Shown: positions 11,742 to 25,142 of the stretch, piece after piece | How the letters are laid out: each line of letters begins with the position of its first letter | Position numbering within the stretch: position 1 is the stretch's first letter | Source of the DNA: Blastomyces gilchristii SLH14081 | Lineage: Eukaryota; Ascomycota; Eurotiomycetes; Onygenales; Ajellomycetaceae | DNA: 64,000 nt | Reading direction: 5' to 3' | Assembly (NCBI RefSeq): GCF_000003855.2 | Contig: NW_003101668.1 | Location: forward strand, 809,068-873,067 | Notes under the pieces: model-generated | The model's input: only the letters and a program-made list of their open reading frames with translations | Told to the model about the DNA's origin: nothing | Databases searched by the model: none | Program-made: the position numbers and the translations under genes

Positions 11742-13160
11742 CTAGAAAAACATTCATCATCTTCTTATTAGAAATAATTATTCATGTATTATCTCCTCAT
11801 TAGAAATGATTATTTATCAAGAGATATTCAAACATATAACAATATATAAGAAAGAGAAACAATTAGTTAAAGCAGATACTGAGTTCTCAGATAGAAGCTT
11901 ACTCATCAGTCACTCTGACTCTGTAACAAGATCTTATAAAGAGAATGTCAGTGAAAGATCTGAGAGTTCTGACACTACAGATATCTAAGATATTTATATA
12001 ATTATACTTCTTCTGATTTCACAGATATCACACATTCAATGATTAATATAATCATGTCTAACAATGATATAGAAGAACTCTTGAACATGAGTATAGATAC
12101 AGTGTTACAGTGACTCTGAGCAATGTTGAAATTACAATAACAATAAATAGCTGATATGCATGCAACTTAATAACATCAATATGAAGAAATTCAACAATTA
12201 TCTCAATAAGAAATCCCTGTACAGACAATTTCAATATCAATAGAATTGAATATAAAAGTACTGAAAGAACACTTGAATACTTCTGTATATTTTAATACTT
12301 TCAATCTCACTCTCTACTCATCATAGAGAATGAAAATGCTCATGAAACTGAGTGTAGATGAAGATGTCATCAGTTTATTAATTAATCAAGATTAATATAT
12401 CAATGAACAATTAAAGAATTGTGTGAAACAGAAGTTTCATTTATAGATAAAAGTATATGAATCAGTGTTATGAACATCTGATAATATTATCAAACATCTT
12501 AATATTCTGTTTCAAGACACTGTTATATAATAGAAAGTGTTAGATTGATTACAGAGTATCTGACAGAGAAACACTTCTCTTATAATATTCATTCCTGACT
12601 TTGACATCAACATTCTAGAAGCAGGTGATTAATGTTGAGAGAATTAAATAAAGATTAGTATACTTAAGAAGACATTAACTTTCAAACTCTTACAGACTCT
12701 TGTAAGCATAGATGAAGATCAGACTTATGAAGATTTCTACACACAGCTTCAGATATTGAATGATCATCTTACTAAGCTTAAAAGTATACAGAACAGTGAT
12801 AGAAGATATTATACTTATACATCTGCACTGAGAAATAACTCAGTCACTCACACATCTGCACTGAGAAATAATAACAATGATACAGATGCTATGAACTGAG
12901 TAGACTTAAATATCTATACATAAGCAAGAGTCTCTGCTATCTGAATAGACTTCTAAGTCTCTGAGATCACTTCTGAAGAAGTCACTGATCAATATTAATA
13001 AGAAGTATGTATTAACTGTAACTGATTGAGACACATTGCTTTTAACTGTTGATTAGTCTATGTGTCTTCTTATTCAAAAAATGAATCAGCATCTGTCTGC
13101 ATCAATCATGTTATATTAGAAGAGAATTTAGAAGATAACTATAAGAATACTCTGATAAAA
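11742..13160 (+). pseudogene. Gypsy-1 B gag remnant
   Basis: Longest intact piece is 11806-11988. The capsid region continues through several frames broken by TGA and TAA. A nucleocapsid zinc knuckle at 13008-13049 retains the CX2CX4HX4C spacing, with a TGA between the second Cys and the His. The polypeptide would coat the element RNA. Comparable gag sequence is present in copies D (from 45727) and E (from 52376). Confidence 0.75.
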
Positions 13161-15737
13161 TAGAAAAAAGATTAGCTTCTGTTCAAATTTGTAAACAGAA
13201 GCTTGAAGAGATTAGATAATAATAATTCAAAGAGAAAATAATAATGAATATGATTCTTATATCTACTGTGGTTAATAATATGTATAATATAAAAGTTATG
13301 ATAGACAGCAGTCTATGTTACTATGCAATGAATAAATCTTCAGTTGTAAGATATTATAACCTTCAGTGTATTCTCTTATCAAAATCCTGACTTCTTGCAG
13401 AATTCAATGATTTAAAAGACATTTGCATCTATTACATGATAAAACTAAATATAGATGTCAGAGAACATCAGTGTGAAAACATCTATGTATATAAAGTTGA
13501 TAATCTTGATTATAATCTTATATTAGAACTTGTCTGACTATCTGAACAAGACATCTTATTAAATACTTGAAATAGAGGTTGAATATTCTCTAACAATGAT
13601 AGAGTTCATAAGAATGACATTTACAAGACTATAGACCTGACACAGATCTCTATTAACATCTATAAAATGCTTAGAAAAAGAAGTTGCTGAAAGAATTACT
13701 GATAGCAGAATTATATATCAATCTATTCTATCAGTCTGACTAATATTAAAAAGACTCTAGAAAAGTTATTCTGTGTTATAATAAGAAATTCTTGTATAAA
13801 ACTCTCTTAATAATATCATGAATATCTAGATGTCTTCTGATAAGATAATAATACTATAAATCTATCTCTCTTACAAGATTCAGAAGTGAAGCACAGTATC
13901 AAGTTAGAAAAGAAGAATGATAAGAACTCTGAATTATTATAAGACTCTCTTTATAACATGTTCTGAGATGAACTTCTTCTTCTTTGAAAGATACTCAATA
14001 ATCTATTGAATAAAGAATTCATATATATTAGTAACTCTTTCACTGCAGCCTCTATTCTCTTTGTAAAGAAATCAGGTAAAGAACTCTGATTCTGCATGAA
14101 TTATTAAGAATTGAACAGATTAATGAAAAAGAACTGGTATTCTTTATCTCTTATTAATGAATCACTAGCTTGCATTGAATAAGCTCAATGATTTACAAAG
14201 TTAGATATCATCACTGTGTTTTATAAGATCTGCATTGCTGACGAAGATGAGTAACTTACAGTATTCTGAACATAATATGATCTCTTTGAATGAGTAGTCA
14301 CACTCTTTGAACTGGCTAATGTTCTCAGCATATTTCAGAAGTATATCAACTGAGTACTCTGAGATTTTCTTGATAAATTTGCATCTGTATATCTTGATGA
14401 CATTCTCATCTTCACTGATGAATTCAGAAAAGAACATCAAGAATATGTGTGAAAGATATTATAACAGCTATGAAAAGCAGAACTGCTGATAGATATAGAC
14501 AAGTGTAATTTTAAGATTAAAAGTATAAAATATCTAGACTTTATAATAGAAGCTGATAAGGAAATCTGAATGAATTCTGAGAAGATCTCTGCTATTCTTG
14601 AATGAGAGATCTCACACACTGTGAAGAATGTACAAAACTTCATCAGATTCACTAACTTCTATCAATAATTCATACAAAACTTCTCAGATATCATCAGACT
14701 ACTTACAGAGCTCACTAAGAAGAACTCAGTATTTCAATGATCAGTAGACACTGAAGCTGTATTTACATAGATAAAGAAGATATTCATCAATATCTCTCTG
14801 CTTATAATATTTAATTCTGATTATAAAACAGTTGTTGAAGCTAATTTCTCTGATTATATCATAGAAGAAGCGATATTACAATATAATAATTAGACTAGCC
14901 GCCGGGACCATGAATTTCACATTTGATTCCATTTGGTCTGGTCTCATACATTTCTTGGCGTGAATCCCGCTGAGACTGGCTATCAAAAAAACATGTAAAG
15001 TGACTATATATCAGATCTTAAAATGAAACCATGACTTGAAAAAAATGAGAAAGTGATCTCATTTGATCTCATTTAGTTTCATTCTTGACATAAAGTTACT
15101 ATTTTTAGACATTTTAAGGTTTTTTTTAGATTATTTTTAATTTTTTAAAAAGTAACACTTTTTGATAACACTCAAATGAGATTTAAAGTCATTTAAAGCA
15201 ATAAAAATAATTTAAATTGAGAAGTGGAAATCATGGTCTCATTTGAAAAATGTGACAAGAGTAGACAGTAAGTCTCACTGAGACAGTATAAGACTACTAT
15301 CTAATGTTAAAACTGTGTAATGGGATCAGTCAAATTGGTGATGAGACTATCAAAAAATCTGGTCCTGGTCTCAGACACGGTCACACAGTCAGTCTAATAA
15401 TAATGAAGATGTCTTACAGTCATGCATCTTCATGTCTAAGAAACTGAGTTCTGCTGAATGCAACTATGAGATCTATGACAAGAAACTTCTTACAATTATA
15501 CACTGTCTAGAAGAATGAGACTCTGAACTCTGAAGTGTCTCTGAATTTAAGATAATCACAGACTATAAGAATCTTAAGCACTTTATAATCATCTGTAAAC
15601 TCATTAAATAACAGATATAATGATCTGAATTTCTAAGCTGCTTTCATTTTATAATACACTACTGCCTCAGCAGTCAGAACTTGATGACAGATACTCTCTT
15701 ATAATGAGAATAAGATATACTGTCTGATGTAACAGAT
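13161..15737 (+). pseudogene. Gypsy-1 B protease and RT part
   Basis: The protease active site reads DSS (Asp at 13304-13306) where DSG is expected. The reverse transcriptase contains a complete YLDD at 14390-14401, the only Gypsy-1 copy here with both catalytic Asp codons preserved. In-frame TGA and TAA codons elsewhere still inactivate it. MITE copy 2 interrupts the RNase H side at 14891, and Gypsy-2 interrupts it at 15738. The minus-strand open frames in this stretch are shadows. Confidence 0.82.
14891..15396 (-). mobile_element. MITE copy 2, hAT-like, 506 bp
   Basis: Reverse orientation relative to copies 1, 3, 4 and 5. Flanked by the exact 8-bp duplication ATAATAAT (14883-14890 and 15397-15404). 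Other Gypsy-1 copies show the empty site, for example near 6712-6735, which confirms a clean insertion. It carries the same internal A/T-run block and the cagcgggatt-type subterminal segment. Confidence 0.9.
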
Positions 15738-15995
15738 TGTAAGAAATCCCGCTCCTCGCGGATTCTTTACCTCTATTCCTATCTCTTGTGTAATCAATAG
15801 GGCTAGCGGCCCTTGGCTACACACAACTATATAGACTGGAGTTTGTGAATACTATTCATAACTCAGCTTGAATACTATTATACATTTGATCTCTACATTT
15901 TATCTTTCTACTTTGAATACTTCTAGTAGTTAACAGTACATATCACATCAAGCTGCAAACACCTGAATAATTGCCTGTAAGCACTTATTCTTACA
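15738..15995 (+). repeat. Gypsy-2 5' LTR, 258 bp
   Basis: Begins TGTAAGAAATCCCGC and ends GCACTTATTCTTACA. Equal in length to the 3' copy; differences between the two are mainly transitions. A truncated reverse relative lies at 51066-51180. Confidence 0.9.
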
Positions 15996-17160
15996 TTTCA
16001 AGCTCAGTCAGTCAGCAATCATCTGTTATAACTGAAAGAACTAGAATCTTGCATACTTCAATCTCTGCAAACTCTACTGCAGACACTCAGAAGCAGTCAC
16101 TCAAATCATGAATAGCTCTTATAAAAGAAGTTTCAGAGAACTTATTAATTACTTACAGAACATCATTCTCTGTATCTGTGACAGAGAAACTCTCTGAACT
16201 CATGAATGAATCAATCTTAGTAAAGAATATTCTTGAGCATCTCTTACAGAATTAAGCTATTTTTTTACAAGAAATGCTTACTGTCTGTAAACATTCTTGA
16301 ACTGAGTCTCTAGACATAATCTTCAGAGACACCTGTGAACTGAAAAGAAACTTTCTTAAGCTGCAATCACTTAAAGTCACTTATTAAATCACAATTTATA
16401 AAAGCTTTTATAAGTTTGTATTTGAAATTAACTTACAAGCTCAGCTGTATAATATGAAAGATGAAGAAGCTGTTATCTATATAATGACAGATCTCTATTA
16501 CACTGAAGTCAAGAACTGGCTGAATTATCTAGAGAATGATTATAAGAGATTCTACTAATCTGTTCTCAAGACCTATCTAGAGAATAAGTGAAGAGACTCT
16601 GTAAGTCAGACAGAGAACACCTGAACTGCAATTATTAATATTAGAAAAAGAGGTGAGAAATCTGATAAAGACTACTCACAGTGCTTTATAAAATTGTGAT
16701 GTGAATTAAGATCTGTGAAAACAGAGTTCTGAAACAAGATCTGAATAATGATGTTTATAAAGAGACTGAATAAAGATATATAGAACAAGCTCATTGAGTA
16801 AGACTCTAAGTTCTTGACTCTGAAGAAACTGATAACTCTTATTCACTACTTACAGATCACTGTGAGAGTCACAGATCTATGAAGAGTGAATCATTAATTA
16901 GCTCTGTAAGAGTCAGAACAACAGAGAACAGATTTATCAGAAAAAGATGACAAGATATAGAGAGATTTATGTCTGACTGTTGAGCAGAGAGAAAGAGCTT
17001 TATAAGCTTCTATGAACAGAGTGTATAACAGAGAGATTAAGAAAAAGAGACTCTGCTTCATCTGTTCTAAATCAGAATATCTCTATATAAACTGTCTGAA
17101 TAAATTAAAATAGAAATTTGAGAAGTTACAGACAGAGTCAGCAACAGCCTTCTTAAGAGT
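15996..17160 (+). pseudogene. Gypsy-2 gag remnant
   Basis: Starts around the ATG at about 16109 and runs in one main frame with stops. It ends with a zinc knuckle at 17054-17095 in which the expected His is Tyr: CX2CX4YX4C, visible as CFICSKSEYLYINC. That His-to-Tyr change is a single C-to-T transition and would remove a zinc ligand. Confidence 0.8.
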
Positions 17161-20100
17161 CTTGAAGCTGATATCTGAATCTGTTACTCTCTCAATGAAA
17201 ATACTTACTTATAAAAAGAGACTGTGCTGCAGTACTACTACTCTGCAAGTATAAAAAGTATTAATAAACTCAGAATCCCAGGTCACTGTAGTGTCTCTAA
17301 AGCTTGTAAAGTGAATAAGCTGAAAGATGAAAACTGAGAACCTGCTCTTATAATAAGCAGAGTGTAAGAACTCAGATCTGAGAACTGAGAGACTTATAAG
17401 AATTATCTTTGAATTGCAAGATCTCTCTGAAATCTGAAGAAGATTTACAGAAACTGTGATCATTGCAGACATCACAGATGACATGTACTTGAGACTTGTA
17501 TAACTTCAAAGACATAATTCATATATAGCTGTCTGTGAGTCAGGTTTATACTTCTGATCAGTGTTAACAGACTCACTTATAGAGATAGAATCAGTTAATG
17601 CTACAGAGTTAATTAGAGAAGATAAGCTCATCTATATAATAACTTTATAAGTGTCTGAGAATCTCACAGTCATGAAAACTGAGCTTCAGATATCAGAGAA
17701 ATATCAAAATCTCACAGAGATATTCAGCTCAGTAATGACAGCTGAGCTTCTCTCTTACTGTGAGAAGAATCTGATAATAGATTTAATAGAAGAGTAGAAA
17801 CTCTTCTGAGAATCAATCTATAAGCTCTTTTATTATAAGAGAGAGGTCTTGCAGATCTATGTAAAGAAGAATCTGAAGAATAACTTTATCTGATCTTCAC
17901 AGGTCTTTATAAGAGTCTCTGTGATATTTGTAAAGAAGAAGAATAGAGATCTCAGATTGTATGTAGACTATTATAATCTGAACTTCAAGATAATAAAGAG
18001 CTGTTATTCTCTGTCTCTGATTAAGAATATGATCAATCATCTTACAGAAGCTGTTATATTCACAAAACTGAATATAATTAATATATATACACAGCTGCAA
18101 ATATAATCTGAGAATGAATGAAAGACTGTCTTTAGAACTGCACTGAGATTATTTGAATATCTAGTGATGTCTTTTAATCTAACTAATACTCTCACAGTAT
18201 TTCAGTCTTTTATCAATAAAACACTTCATATATATCTGAATGTCTTCATGATAATATATCTGAATAATGTGATAATGTACTTCATAAAGAAGAAAGAACA
18301 CACTGAGTATATATGAAGTGTGTTAAAGATCTTAAATGAGACAGAATTATATATTAAGCTTACAAAGTACAACTTCAGTATCTGTTAGATTAATTTTCTA
18401 GAATATGTAATCACTGCAGATGATATTCAGATGAAATCTTCACAGATTGAGATTATTCTATCATGATCAGAGTCAACTAGTATTTATAAGATTCAGATCT
18501 TTCTGAGCTTTATAAATTTCTATAGACAGTTTATCTTTATATTTACAAGAATCTTCTTAACTCTTACAGACATGCTGAAGAATGAAAATAAGAAGAAGTC
18601 ATTCTATAAATGAAGAATGAAAAGATTATTAAGAAGAAAGAACTGTAAGCACTTTCTTATCTTAGAAGCTTGTGAGATCTTTATAAGATTAAAATAGATA
18701 TTCACAGATACAGTGATACTGTTTCACTTTAATCTCTTACTCTTAATTAAATTAAAGACAGATGTCTTCTTCTTTACACTTTCAGAAATAGTCTTGTAAC
18801 TACAGTTAAATAAGAACTGAGTTTCAGTGATCTTTTTCTTATAAAAGATACAATCTGTAGAGATTAACTATAGCATTCATGATCAGAAGCTTCTTATAAT
18901 AGTGAAATTCTTCTATCACTGATATCACTACTTTTGAGAACCTTATAATAGTGATTACTGTTAGAACTGATTATAATAGCTTATAATAATTTACTTTAAT
19001 TAAGAAACTCTCACAGTAGCAGATTTACTGAGCTCAGAGACTGAGTGAGTTCTGATTCAAGATAGAATATATCAAGAGAACTAAGAACTCAGCAGATGAA
19101 CTCTCTCACAGATCAGACTATATTAAGAAGATCAGAATAACAGACACAGAGAGACTAGAGAAGACAGAAAAGCTTCACAGAATGCTCAGACTGAGTATTA
19201 TAAAGAGATTGACTGAAGAGTCTCTTAATTCTCTGTGAGAGAAGAAGAAAGAGAGAGAGAAGAAGCCTGTACAACTACTCTCTATAATACTGAGAGTTAA
19301 CACTCTGAGAATCTCTGTGAGAATTCTTGAAGAGAGTACTCATAATCTGAAGAGTTTGTAAGCTTTGAGAAGCACTGTGAAAGACCTGATATAAGAGAAA
19401 ACAGAGTATAAGTCTTTATAAAATCTTCTATTCAGATTGTCTGAACTGTAACTGAAGAATGAATATACTTAGTATATTCAGAAACTGCTTACAGCAGAGA
19501 TCAACTCTGCAGAAATAAAGAATTAAAGAGATTTAAATAATCTCTTATAAAGAAAGAACTGAATTTATATACCTGTAAATGAGTTTCTATATATAGAACT
19601 TATTAAAAGATATTATAACTCTTCTCTAGCAGATTATTTTACAGACACTAGAACTCATGAGTTACTTATAAGAAAATACTTCTGACTGAAAATATGAGAA
19701 CTTATAAAGAAGATAGTGAATTCTTATACTATTTATTAGAATTCACAGATAGTGTAGTTCAGATTATATGAAGAACTTACTTCTCTACTCATCTCACAGA
19801 AACCTTAGAAACAGCTAGAAATGAATACTCTTATAAGTCTCTCTGAAAGTAAGAATATATATAATGCCTGCTTTGACAGTGTGCTGATAATAGTGAATTA
19901 CTTTATCAAGATAACACACTTTATACTCACTTTCAAGAACTTGAAGTCAAAGAATTTAACTCATATCTTTGTTTATAATATGATTCAGTTATATGAGTTG
20001 TCTGTGAATATTGTCTCAGATAGAGAATTAATCTTTATAGAAGAGTTCTGATCTGATCTGATAACTATACTAAAGATTTCATAAGATCTAAGCATAGCTT

Positions 20101-20900
20101 TTCATTAACAGACAGATGATCAGATAGAATATCTGATAAGTATATTGAAACAGTATCTGCAGTGCTTTATCAATTATAATCAGAATAACTGAGTATATTA
20201 ATTATCACTCACAGAGTTTATATACAACAACTCAAAGTATATTAGCACAGATAAAACCCTCTTTGAGATGCTCACTGAGACTTATCTATGAATAATCTTG
20301 ATAAATCTGTGAGAGTACACTATAGAGTGTGATGATGTCTGTGAATGAGCTGAGAGAATTCAGAAGATTCAGAAGAAAGCTTATGAATTCTTGAGAAAGA
20401 CTCAAGAGTATTAGAAGAGATACTATGACTTTAAGCATATTACAAAGAGTTTTAAGAAAGATGATAGAGTCTGACTGAGTTTAGAAAATATTATTATATA
20501 AAGATCTAGTAAGAAGCTGAATCTCTTACAGATAGAGTCTTATAAGATTATGAAGAAAATTAGCTTATAGTTCTATAGATTGAAACTGTCATCTGAGTTA
20601 TAGATATATAATGTTTTTTATATCTCTTTACTTCACAAATATAAGAAATTCTTAGAAGAGAACTCTGTGACTCATCACTCTGTCTGTAAAGTACTAGAGA
20701 GTGAAAGAGAATATCAGATTAAAGAAATTATTAACTCAGAGAAGTGAGATTATGAGCTCTGATTCAAGGTTCAGTGATAAGAATATTCTGATAAGATGAA
20801 TAAGTTCATTTGAGAATTATTCAGATAGATAAGATATCTGCAGAAGCTGAGACATGACTTTTATACTGTAAATTCTGATAAGTCAGAATAATACAGTCTT
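17161..20900 (+). pseudogene. Gypsy-2 pol: protease, RT, RNase H, integrase, chromodomain
   Basis: The protease catalytic triplet DSG reads NSE near 17265-17275. The RT fingers block is clear at 17921-18106 (LRLYVDYYNLN), and the catalytic YLDD is now YLNN at 18257-18268, both changes being G-to-A. The integrase core is readable at 19821-20051 with IVSD. A chromodomain-like segment follows near 20709-20820 (EYQIKEIINSEK). Stops are frequent. The opposite-strand open frame at 17209-17484 is a shadow. The chromodomain implies heterochromatin targeting when the element was active. Confidence 0.85.
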
Positions 20901-21139
20901 CACTAAGAACCTGATTATAATAAAGATATTAACACTGTTATTTATGAATTCTAGTCTATAAGATAATAAGTTTCTACTGAAATGAACAGTCTGCAGTATA
21001 CATAAGAAAAGAAGAAATTATATTCTTATTAAAGCTAAAAAAAAAAACAAGAAAATAAACAGAGCTGTAAACACAATTTAGAGATTAATAAAGAAAAAAT
21101 AAAGAAAACTCACACTCACATTCTCAATATCTGTAACAC

Positions 21140-22100
21140 TCAATTCTCTCATAACTATCAATTTCTCTCTTCAAAGAAGCAGAGAGTATCATATTCACAG
21201 TACAGACAATTGTTGCATTTGACATGAAAACTGTCAGAAATGCACAGACTTTAGAAGAGTCAGATATCAGAATGCATGCAGTTATAACAGAATCTTGAGA
21301 GCTGGCTATCTGTGTATATAATCAGATATTTCTTGTAAAGCTGTGTTCACTTCTCTAGTTATGCTGAAGTATTCAGTCTGGAAATAATTAAGATGTGAAG
21401 AGAAGGCTCATCTGCTCAGATTAACTTCTGTCACAAATTCATGACATTCACATTGTCTTGATTACTCAGATTTTACAGGTATCTGAAGACTCATCTCTCA
21501 TTAATAATGAGATTGCAGAAATGCACTGCAGTGTGAGGATCATTGATAGAAAACCTAGACATATTCACATATACCTGGTCAGAGATTGTATGAGTAGAAG
21601 AGAGGTGATTGTAGACCTGCAGAACTGCAGAAGACACTGACAACATCAGAAGCTTTGCAAGAACTGTCAGCTAGAGTCTGTAAGAAATTACTTATGAGAA
21701 GACTTACAGCAAAGAGAAGAACTGCACTGCTTAGAGTCAGAGACTGGTCTGAAAGAGACATGGAATTGACTGCTGACCTGAAGATCAGATGCAGTGATGA
21801 GACTGAGAGAAATGAAGATACAATTATAAACAGTGATACTTCTGCTTCATCAGTCAGTAAAAAGTGATCAGAGAAGTCACAGAGATATTCATAAGAAGCT
21901 CAGCAGCAGTCAGACATTGTTTATAAAGATATTGAAATTGAAAAAATTTTTTATTCTTAAGAAGTTCTTGAATCAATATGTGAATATTGTCAGAAACACT
22001 CTCTCTCTATTATCTGAGTGAAAACACTTTGTAAATGAATGAAAATACTCACAGTTTATAAGAATGAGAGCTATTATAGAAAAAGAGAAAGAAAGATAAG
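21140..22100 (+). pseudogene. Extra coding-like region of Gypsy-2, unassigned
   Basis: Between the chromodomain and the 3' LTR one plus-strand frame is recognisably coding from about 21148 to 21867 and perhaps beyond, interrupted only by stops that fit mutated Trp, Gln or Arg codons. It starts with a Cys/His cluster of form CCx3HX2CX2C (21211-21243). A Cys-rich middle follows, and then a basic helix-like segment (ARVCKKLLMRRLTAKRRTA near 21667-21725) and an acidic tail. I do not recognise a family. Its position is that of a third ORF, but no signal peptide or membrane segment is evident. Confidence 0.45.
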
Positions 22101-22735
22101 ATTCTGTAGACAGATCTGAGATATTTATACTACTCTAGAGAGATTTACTTACACTGTGAGTGATTCTGTGAAATAGTCAGATCACTCTAGTAAATAAGAG
22201 TAATTATAAATCACAGATCTGAATCTTTCTATATGACTATAAAGAATGATTGCAGACTATAAATATCTTAATTCTATAATTCTACAGAGTTGATGAAAGA
22301 ATGAAAAATTCCTCACAATTTTACAGTGTTAAAAAACAATGATTTATAAGAATAAGTAAAAGATCAACTTATAAATACTTCTCTTTAATAAGAGTAATCT
22401 CACAGAGAGTGATTTCTCTGTAAGATGAATCTGTGTGATGATTACACAAGAATCTCATGAAAATGATTGAGAGTTAACTGAAATTCTTTTATATGAAAGA
22501 TATGAGATGAATCTGCATGATAATCAGAGAAGAATCTGTAGATTACAAAGAATCTTGTGAAATAAGAAACTAAGTGACAGACTCTTTTTTCTTCACAGTA
22601 ACAAGGGATTTTTTCTTACTGAGATTTTTTATAGATGTGAAGAGTTTTTAGTGAGTATCACTGCAGTGCTGAGCTGATTCTATGAAGTCACTCAGTGAAA
22701 GACTTCATGAACAAAGCCTTAGAGAGAAGAGAATA
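22101..22735. other. Gypsy-2 3' noncoding region with polypurine tract
   Basis: AT-rich with no long frame. It ends in agagagaagagaata just before the 3' LTR (purine run at about 22721-22733), the expected plus-strand priming site for reverse transcription. Confidence 0.55.
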
Positions 22736-22993
22736 TGTAAGAAATCCTGCTTCTCACAGATTCTTTATTTCTATTTCTATCTCTTATATAATTAATAGAG
22801 CTAGCGGCCCTTGACTATACACAACTATATAGACTAAAGTTCATGAATACTATTCACAACTCAGCTTGAATGCTATTATATATTTAATCTCTATATTTTA
22901 TCTTTCTACTGTGAATACTTCTAGTAGTTAACAGTACATATCACGCCAAGCTGCAAACACCTGAATAATCGCCTGCGAGCACTTATTCTTACA
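22736..22993 (+). repeat. Gypsy-2 3' LTR, 258 bp
   Basis: Starts TGTAAGAAATCCTGC and ends CACTTATTCTTACA, followed at once by the CAGAT target duplication. Confidence 0.9.
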
Positions 22994-25142
22994 CAGATAC
23001 ACACTGAATAAACTGAGAGCACTGACTCTTAGATCTGAAGATATTGATTAACTAAAATAGAATAACTTATAACACTATACACACTTCTCTGATTAGAACA
23101 TCTTCTCTCTAAACTAATACTGATATTAATATCTTCACTTCTTCTACACTGAATGAACTGTGATATACAGCAGCTCAGACTGATGAACTTCTTCAGACTC
23201 TTACTGAAGCAGTATATCAAGAAGCATCTCAATTTCTCTCAGAACTATGTATAAGAACTGATATCTCAGAATGTTTAATTAATAATAATAACACTCTATA
23301 ATTCTATGAATGATAACTGAGTCTCTTACTCTGAACTCTTATACATATGAATAATGCAAGAGATGCATGATTCATGTATAACTGATTATTCAGACTATAA
23401 ATAACTATATTAAATAATCTCTCAAGAATTCTACTGACCTGAGATATTAAATAGCATCAGATGTTTTATCTGAAACTGCAACTATTGTTCTTCTATCATC
23501 TTATAAAAGAACTGTAGAAAAGACCTGCTGAAATCACTTGATATCTCTAATAGAATCTGATAAGATGTAATAATTGACTTCACTGTTAATCTTTCTGAGA
23601 GTAAAGATTATAGAATCATTCTGATCATTATAAATCAATTGAGTAAAGATGTAATATTGAAATCTTGTAATAAGATGAATACTGAACAAGTCACTGAAGC
23701 TTTTCTACAGAGCTTATTCTATTAGATATATGAATTGCTGAGATCTATAGTATTGAATTGAGACTGTCAATTTGTGAGCACTCTCTGAACAAGAATCTGT
23801 CAAGTTCTCAAGATTACATACTGTCTGTCAACTGTCTATCATCTCAAGATCAATGATGCATCAGAACAGATAATTCAGACTGTAAAGAATTATCTCTATA
23901 AGTTCTGCAATTACTTATAAGATGATTGACATGACCTGCTTCTACATGCAGAGATTGCTATTAATAAATGAGATGTCATTTCAACAGATGTAAGCCTGTT
24001 CTTTCTCACACACAGTTATCATATAAAGGTGTTGAATCTTCTAGAGATTATACAGTTCACACTGAATCTTCACAGTTCAATTCAGATCACTGATAATATA
24101 GTAACAAAGCTCTGAGATATCTGTAACTGAGCAGAGACCTTCATGATAACTGTAAAACAAGATTAAGAGAATCAAATCAATGTTCACTGAGATCTCACTG
24201 AATAATATAAGATAGAAGACTTGATATGATTAGACTGACCGTGTGACCGTGTCTGAGACCAGGATCAGATTTTTTAATAGTTTCATTATCAATTCAACTG
24301 ATCCCATTACACAGTTTTAACATTAGATAGTAGTCTCATACTGTTTCAGTGAAACTTACTGTCTACTCTTATCACATTTTCTAAATGAGATCATGATTTC
24401 CACTTCTCAATTTAAATTATTTTTATTGCTTTAAATGACTTTAAATCTCATTTAAGTGTTATCAAAAAGTGTTACTTTTTAAAAAATTAAAAATAGTCTA
24501 AAAAAAACCTTAAAATGTCTGAAAATAGTAACTTTATACCAAGAATGGGACTAAATGAGACCAAATGAAATCACTTTCTCATTTTTTTCAAGTCATGGTT
24601 TCATTTTAAGATCTGATATATAGTCACTTTGCATGTTTTTTTAATGACTAGTCCCAGCGGGATTCACGCCAAGAAATGTATGAGATCAGATCAAATGAGA
24701 TCAAACATGAAATTCATAATCTCAGCGGCCAGTCTAGATATAATTGAATCTTAAGAATATATAAATCACATATTCATCTTATACACTGAATTACTGCTCT
24801 GTTAAGTATAAAGTGATAGAAGTTCTAGATAGTCACAACTACTGTCTTAACATATCATCAGAGATTTATAATATCTTTCACACAAGCTTGTTTCACTGTA
24901 CTATCACTGACCTGTTTTCTTCTTAACTTACTTCTGACTGACAGCTGCCAGGCATTATAGAAGAAGATAATGAGCTTGAGTAAGAGGTTGAGAATATTCT
25001 TGATAAGAGATTCTGCAGCTGCAGCTGATAATATCTTGTGAAATAAGTTGACTATGATCAACTGATCTGAACTCTGAGTTTCATGTTATCTGAAACAGTG
25101 ACTCTTGACTGATAAGAACTGCTTCTGAAAGAAGAGGACTAA
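22994..25142 (+). pseudogene. Gypsy-1 B RNase H/integrase/chromodomain part
   Basis: Resumes element B exactly after the CAGAT duplication. The integrase core spans roughly 23290-24000 and the chromodomain lies near 24985-25070 (NILDKRFCSCS). MITE copy 3 interrupts it at 24231-24736. Stops are common throughout. Confidence 0.8.
24231..24736 (+). mobile_element. MITE copy 3, hAT-like, 506 bp
   Basis: Ends TAGACTGACCG and CGGCCAGTCTA. The 8-bp duplications are GATATGAT (24223-24230) and GATATAAT (24737-24744), differing by one G-to-A transition that probably arose after insertion. The empty site is seen in Gypsy-1 copy E near 56405-56415. Confidence 0.88.

Larger units (their letters stand above)
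15738..22993 (+). mobile_element. Complete Gypsy-2 element C inside element B
   Basis: Two 258-bp LTRs (15738-15995, 22736-22993) with TG..CA ends and exact 5-bp target duplications CAGAT (15733-15737 and 22994-22998). The empty site is visible in Gypsy-1 copy D near 49794. A polypurine tract agagagaagaga precedes the 3' LTR. Total length is 7256 bp. Coding order is gag, protease, RT, integrase, chromodomain, then an unusual extra coding-like region before the 3' LTR. All frames carry many stops. Confidence 0.93.

Noticed and set aside
17209..17484. Minus-strand open frame of 91 codons
   Set aside because: It is the shadow of the Gypsy-2 protease region, whose plus-strand reading matches family motifs.
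21140..22100. Envelope-type third ORF in Gypsy-2
   Set aside because: The position fits, but there is no signal peptide, membrane segment or other envelope-like feature; the region is Cys/His-rich and basic instead.
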